From NCBI GenBank assembly GCA_028293725.1, contig JAQGOE010000161.1, forward strand, positions 1-32,815: a stretch of 32,815 nt of DNA, given 5' to 3'. The notes below the pieces were generated by a model. It was not told the DNA's origin and did not search any database. It worked only from the letters and a program-made list of their open reading frames with translations. The position numbers and the translations under genes are program-made. Each line of letters begins with the position of its first letter. Within the stretch, counting starts at the first letter, position 1. This DNA is from Gammaproteobacteria bacterium. Its GTDB lineage: Bacteria; Pseudomonadota; Gammaproteobacteria; Steroidobacterales; Steroidobacteraceae. Shown piece after piece: positions 30,642-32,815 of this stretch.

Positions 30642-32495
30642 ATGACGATTCAACAATGCTTGCGTGGAGCATTGCTTTCTGCGATGTCGGCCGGCGCGGT
30701 GTTGCCGGCGGCACAAGCTGCCGAGCCGACCACGAGCACTGCGAAAGAAGCTTACGGAGCTATCGTGGGTGTTGTGACCAACGCCGCGGGGCTTCCTGTC
30801 GCGCGAGCGACCGTTACGGCGGTGCGGCGCGACGGCGGCGGCATTCGCGCGACCGTCTCTGCTAGTGACGGCACGTACTCGTTCGCTGATTTATCTCCGG
30901 GTTCTTGGGCGATCACCTCGGAGGTGGGAGGCTATCCCGAGGTCGCGGCGCCCCCTCTGGAAGTGCGCTCCAACAAGGCCACGCGCTATGACATCGTGAT
31001 GGCAGGTGCGCCGGCCGCAGCGTCACCCGCACTGGCAGCCGCAGCGCCAGCGCCCGGAACGGCTCCCACAGCAGCGGGAGCCACTTCAAGTGCTCCGGCC
31101 GCGGCCCAGACAGCACAGACAGTGCCAACTGGTCTTCAGGCCCCCGATGCTACGGAGGGTGTGGATAACCAAACGCCATTTGCGTTCGGCGACTTCACCT
31201 GGCTGAACGGCAGCCCTCGTAACCATCAGCCCGCGTTCGACACGAAGTTCTTCACACCCGATATCCGGCTGGATACGAGCTTCATCCAGGAGTTCGCCAA
31301 GCCCAAGGACCACACGATCGTCGGTTCCACGGAGGCATTCCGTTCGGGCGAAGTGCAGCTCGAGCAGGTGAGCTTTGGCGGCGACTTCCACTGGGATAAC
31401 GTGCGCGCTCGCTTCCTATCGATGTTCGGCATGTTTGCCACGACAACACCGCGCAACGATGCGAGCGCCAACGTCGGCCAGTGGGATCTTCGGGATGCCT
31501 ACCGTTATCTGTCGGAAGCCAATGCCGGCTATCACTGGGACGTGAGCCACGGCCTCAACGTCGACGCGGGAATCTTCGTGTCGTATATCGGGCTGTTCAG
31601 CTATTACAACTTCGACAACTGGACCTACCAGCCGTCCTTCGTCTCCTCGAACACACCCTGGTTCTTCAACGGCGTGCGCATCCAGTGGTTCCCGACCAAC
31701 AAGCTGAAGATCGAGCCTTGGATCATCAATGGCTGGCAGTCGTATGCCCGGTTCAACGGCCACATGGGCTTCGGTGGACAGATCCTTTATCAGCCGAACG
31801 AGTCGCTCAAGCTCGTCTTCAACAACTACGGCATCGGCGAGGACAACCTGGGACTGCCTCACACCGAGCGCATTCACACCGACGACAGCATCGAGTTCAA
31901 ATATTACGACAACAAGGATAACGGCAAGGGCCCGTCCAAGATGGCGTTCTCCTATACCGTGGACTGGGGCTGCCAATATGGTGGTGGCATCAACTGCACC
32001 GGTGGGCCCAATCGAAGCGAGTTCTTTGGGATGATGCTCTACAACCGTGTGTGGTTCGACCACGACCGTTACGCACTGACCCTCGGTGGCGGCTTCATGA
32101 GCAACCCGGGCCGTTATCTCACCCTGCTGCCGCCGATTAACGGGGCGGACGCTGTTTCGGGCTCGCCGTACTTCACCGAGAACCCCGGCCAGACGGCCAA
32201 CATGTGGGATACCACGCTCAACCTGCAGTACATGCCGAAGGAATGGATCACCTTCTGGACGGAGTTCGGCTATCGGCATTCGAACGTCCCGTACTTCTCG
32301 GGCCCCGGCGGCGTGACACCGCCTGGCGGCAACAACGGCTCGCCGGCAAGCTACGTCTGCTCTAACGGCGCTACGGCGAGCACGAATAGCCTGCAGCAGG
32401 CCCAGACGAATTGCGGTGGCGAAGGGAATGTCTGGTTCCCGGACCTGCAGAAGACGCAGATGAGCTGGTCGGCCGGTATCCTGGTGAAATTCTAG
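30642..32495 (+). CDS. Outer-membrane beta-barrel porin with N-terminal carboxypeptidase-regulatory-like domain
   Basis: 617 residues. The ATG at 30642 has GGGAGGG four bases upstream. Residues 1-26 are a signal peptide (LLSAMSAGAVLPAAQAA). Residues ~38-103 are a carboxypeptidase-regulatory-like (transthyretin-type) beta sandwich (GAIVGVVTNAAGLPVARATVTAVRRDGG, DGTYSFADLSPGSWAITSEVGGY). An Ala/Pro/Thr-rich linker spans ~112-168. The rest is a beta-barrel of the BBP2/OmpL-like type: alternating aromatic strands (FGDFTWLNGSPRNHQPAFDTKFFTPDIRLD, GYHWDVSHGLNVDAGIFVSYIGLFSYYN, WITFWTEFGYRHSNVPYF) ending in the outer-membrane signature ...SAGILVKF with a terminal Phe. It probably forms a channel or receptor; the periplasmic domain may bind peptidoglycan, a partner or a ligand. 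It stands alone with its own promoter candidate and terminator. Confidence 0.85.
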   Translation: MTIQQCLRGALLSAMSAGAVLPAAQAAEPTTSTAKEAYGAIVGVVTNAAGLPVARATVTAVRRDGGGIRATVSASDGTYSFADLSPGSWAITSEVGGYPEVAAPPLEVRSNKATRYDIVMAGAPAAASPALAAAAPAPGTAPTAAGATSSAPAAAQTAQTVPTGLQAPDATEGVDNQTPFAFGDFTWLNGSPRNHQPAFDTKFFTPDIRLDTSFIQEFAKPKDHTIVGSTEAFRSGEVQLEQVSFGGDFHWDNVRARFLSMFGMFATTTPRNDASANVGQWDLRDAYRYLSEANAGYHWDVSHGLNVDAGIFVSYIGLFSYYNFDNWTYQPSFVSSNTPWFFNGVRIQWFPTNKLKIEPWIINGWQSYARFNGHMGFGGQILYQPNESLKLVFNNYGIGEDNLGLPHTERIHTDDSIEFKYYDNKDNGKGPSKMAFSYTVDWGCQYGGGINCTGGPNRSEFFGMMLYNRVWFDHDRYALTLGGGFMSNPGRYLTLLPPINGADAVSGSPYFTENPGQTANMWDTTLNLQYMPKEWITFWTEFGYRHSNVPYFSGPGGVTPPGGNNGSPASYVCSNGATASTNSLQQAQTNCGGEGNVWFPDLQKTQMSWSAGILVKF

Positions 32496-32507
32496 CGGAC
32501 GCAGCGG

Positions 32508-32544
32508 GCGCGCGATCGGTCTCAGGCCGGGACCGTTCGCGCGC
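32508..32544 (+). terminator. Terminator-like hairpin after the porin gene
   Basis: GCGCGCGA (32508-32515) pairs with TCGCGCGC (32537-32544). After one T/T mismatch, CGGTC (32517-32521) pairs with GACCG (32531-32535), giving a stem of about 13 pairs beginning 13 bp after the porin stop. There is no T-run. Confidence 0.55.
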
Positions 32545-32618
32545 GGGAGCGACTGGTGAAATCTTTGAGCCGTTGATCCGGTCTACTCCAGGGAGAGCAC
32601 CACGACGAGGACTTTCCC

Positions 32619-32815
32619 ATGGCATTCCCGCTGCGATCCCTTTGGGCGATGGCCGCTTTTCTTGGCTTCGCCGGTCTCGCCCACGCGGAGCCTCGCCCGA
32701 CCGTGATCGAGCTGTTTACCTCCGAGGGGTGTAATTCGTGTCCCCCAGCGGAGGCGTATGTCGGTGAGCTCGCCGGCCGCAGCGACGTGCTGGCACTGTC
32801 GTTCCACGTCGACTA
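32619..32815 (+). CDS. DUF1223 thioredoxin-like secreted protein, N-terminal part
   Basis: The frame opens at the ATG at 32619 (GAGG at 32607-32610) and runs off the window; 65 residues are visible. Residues 1-23 are a signal peptide (LWAMAAFLGFAGLAHA). The mature start PTVIELFTSEGCNSCPPAEAYVGELAGR, followed by DVLALSFHVDY, is the DUF1223 signature: a thioredoxin-like fold with a CxxC pair (Cys38, Cys41). Members are periplasmic or secreted in proteobacteria and are presumed redox proteins; the substrate is unknown. The hairpin at 32508-32544 separates it from the porin, so it is probably a separate transcription unit. Confidence 0.88.
   Translation, partial: MAFPLRSLWAMAAFLGFAGLAHAEPRPTVIELFTSEGCNSCPPAEAYVGELAGRSDVLALSFHVD

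Overview
The window is about 32.8 kb of GC-rich, gene-dense bacterial DNA. Lipoprotein signals, RND efflux parts with outer-membrane factors, a beta-barrel porin and a GlyGly-CTERM-like protein tail all indicate a Gram-negative proteobacterium. The best guess is a soil or freshwater gammaproteobacterium of the Xanthomonadales/Nevskiales/Steroidobacterales type; this is inferred from gene content, not from a marker gene. No rRNA, tRNA, CRISPR array, integrase or insertion sequence was recognised.

Layout. 1-6840 (+): end of a thiD-like kinase, a DUF4382 lipoprotein, a small DUF3455 secreted protein, a short RNB-domain ribonuclease, a TPR/Gly-rich membrane protein, and a membrane-anchored protein with a DNA-binding-like N-terminus. 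6844-14386: an exoenzyme cluster with an S10 serine carboxypeptidase-like protein, a subtilisin-like S8 protein with a C-terminal sorting tail, a phosphoesterase of the phospholipase C/acid phosphatase family, and a divergently transcribed S53 sedolisin. 14417-16291: a ketopantoate reductase-like gene, then a decayed gene on the minus strand readable in three successive frames, then a 29-residue membrane microprotein.

16300-21262 is a signalling block. A KdpD-like histidine kinase without the usual KdpD N-terminal domains is translationally coupled to a KdpE-like regulator and followed by a small secreted protein, with a KdpE-box-like direct repeat just upstream. Next is a divergent pair: a four-helix/HAMP histidine kinase (-) and a LuxR-type response regulator (+). 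21279-29638 is an efflux block. A leftward operon encodes membrane fusion protein, HME-type RND pump and a secreted protein with 17-residue repeats. It faces a rightward pair of tandemly duplicated outer-membrane factor lipoproteins, with an 18-bp inverted repeat between the two units. 29690-32815: a sensorless histidine kinase closely related to the HAMP kinase, a porin with an N-terminal carboxypeptidase-regulatory-like domain, and the start of a DUF1223 thioredoxin-like gene.

How it fits together (inference). Three histidine kinases and two response regulators surround a complete tripartite efflux system. The full-length kinase (18939-20546) and the sensorless kinase (29790-30479) share a collinear catalytic core and bracket the pump, which suggests duplication and possible cross-regulation. 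Three promoter regions (kdpD-like, sensorless kinase, porin) carry direct repeats spaced 11 bp, as expected for OmpR/KdpE-family regulators. The observations most worth following are the Kdp-type system with no ATPase beside it, the sensorless kinase next to the efflux genes, the repeat protein coupled to the pump, and the multi-deletion pseudogene.
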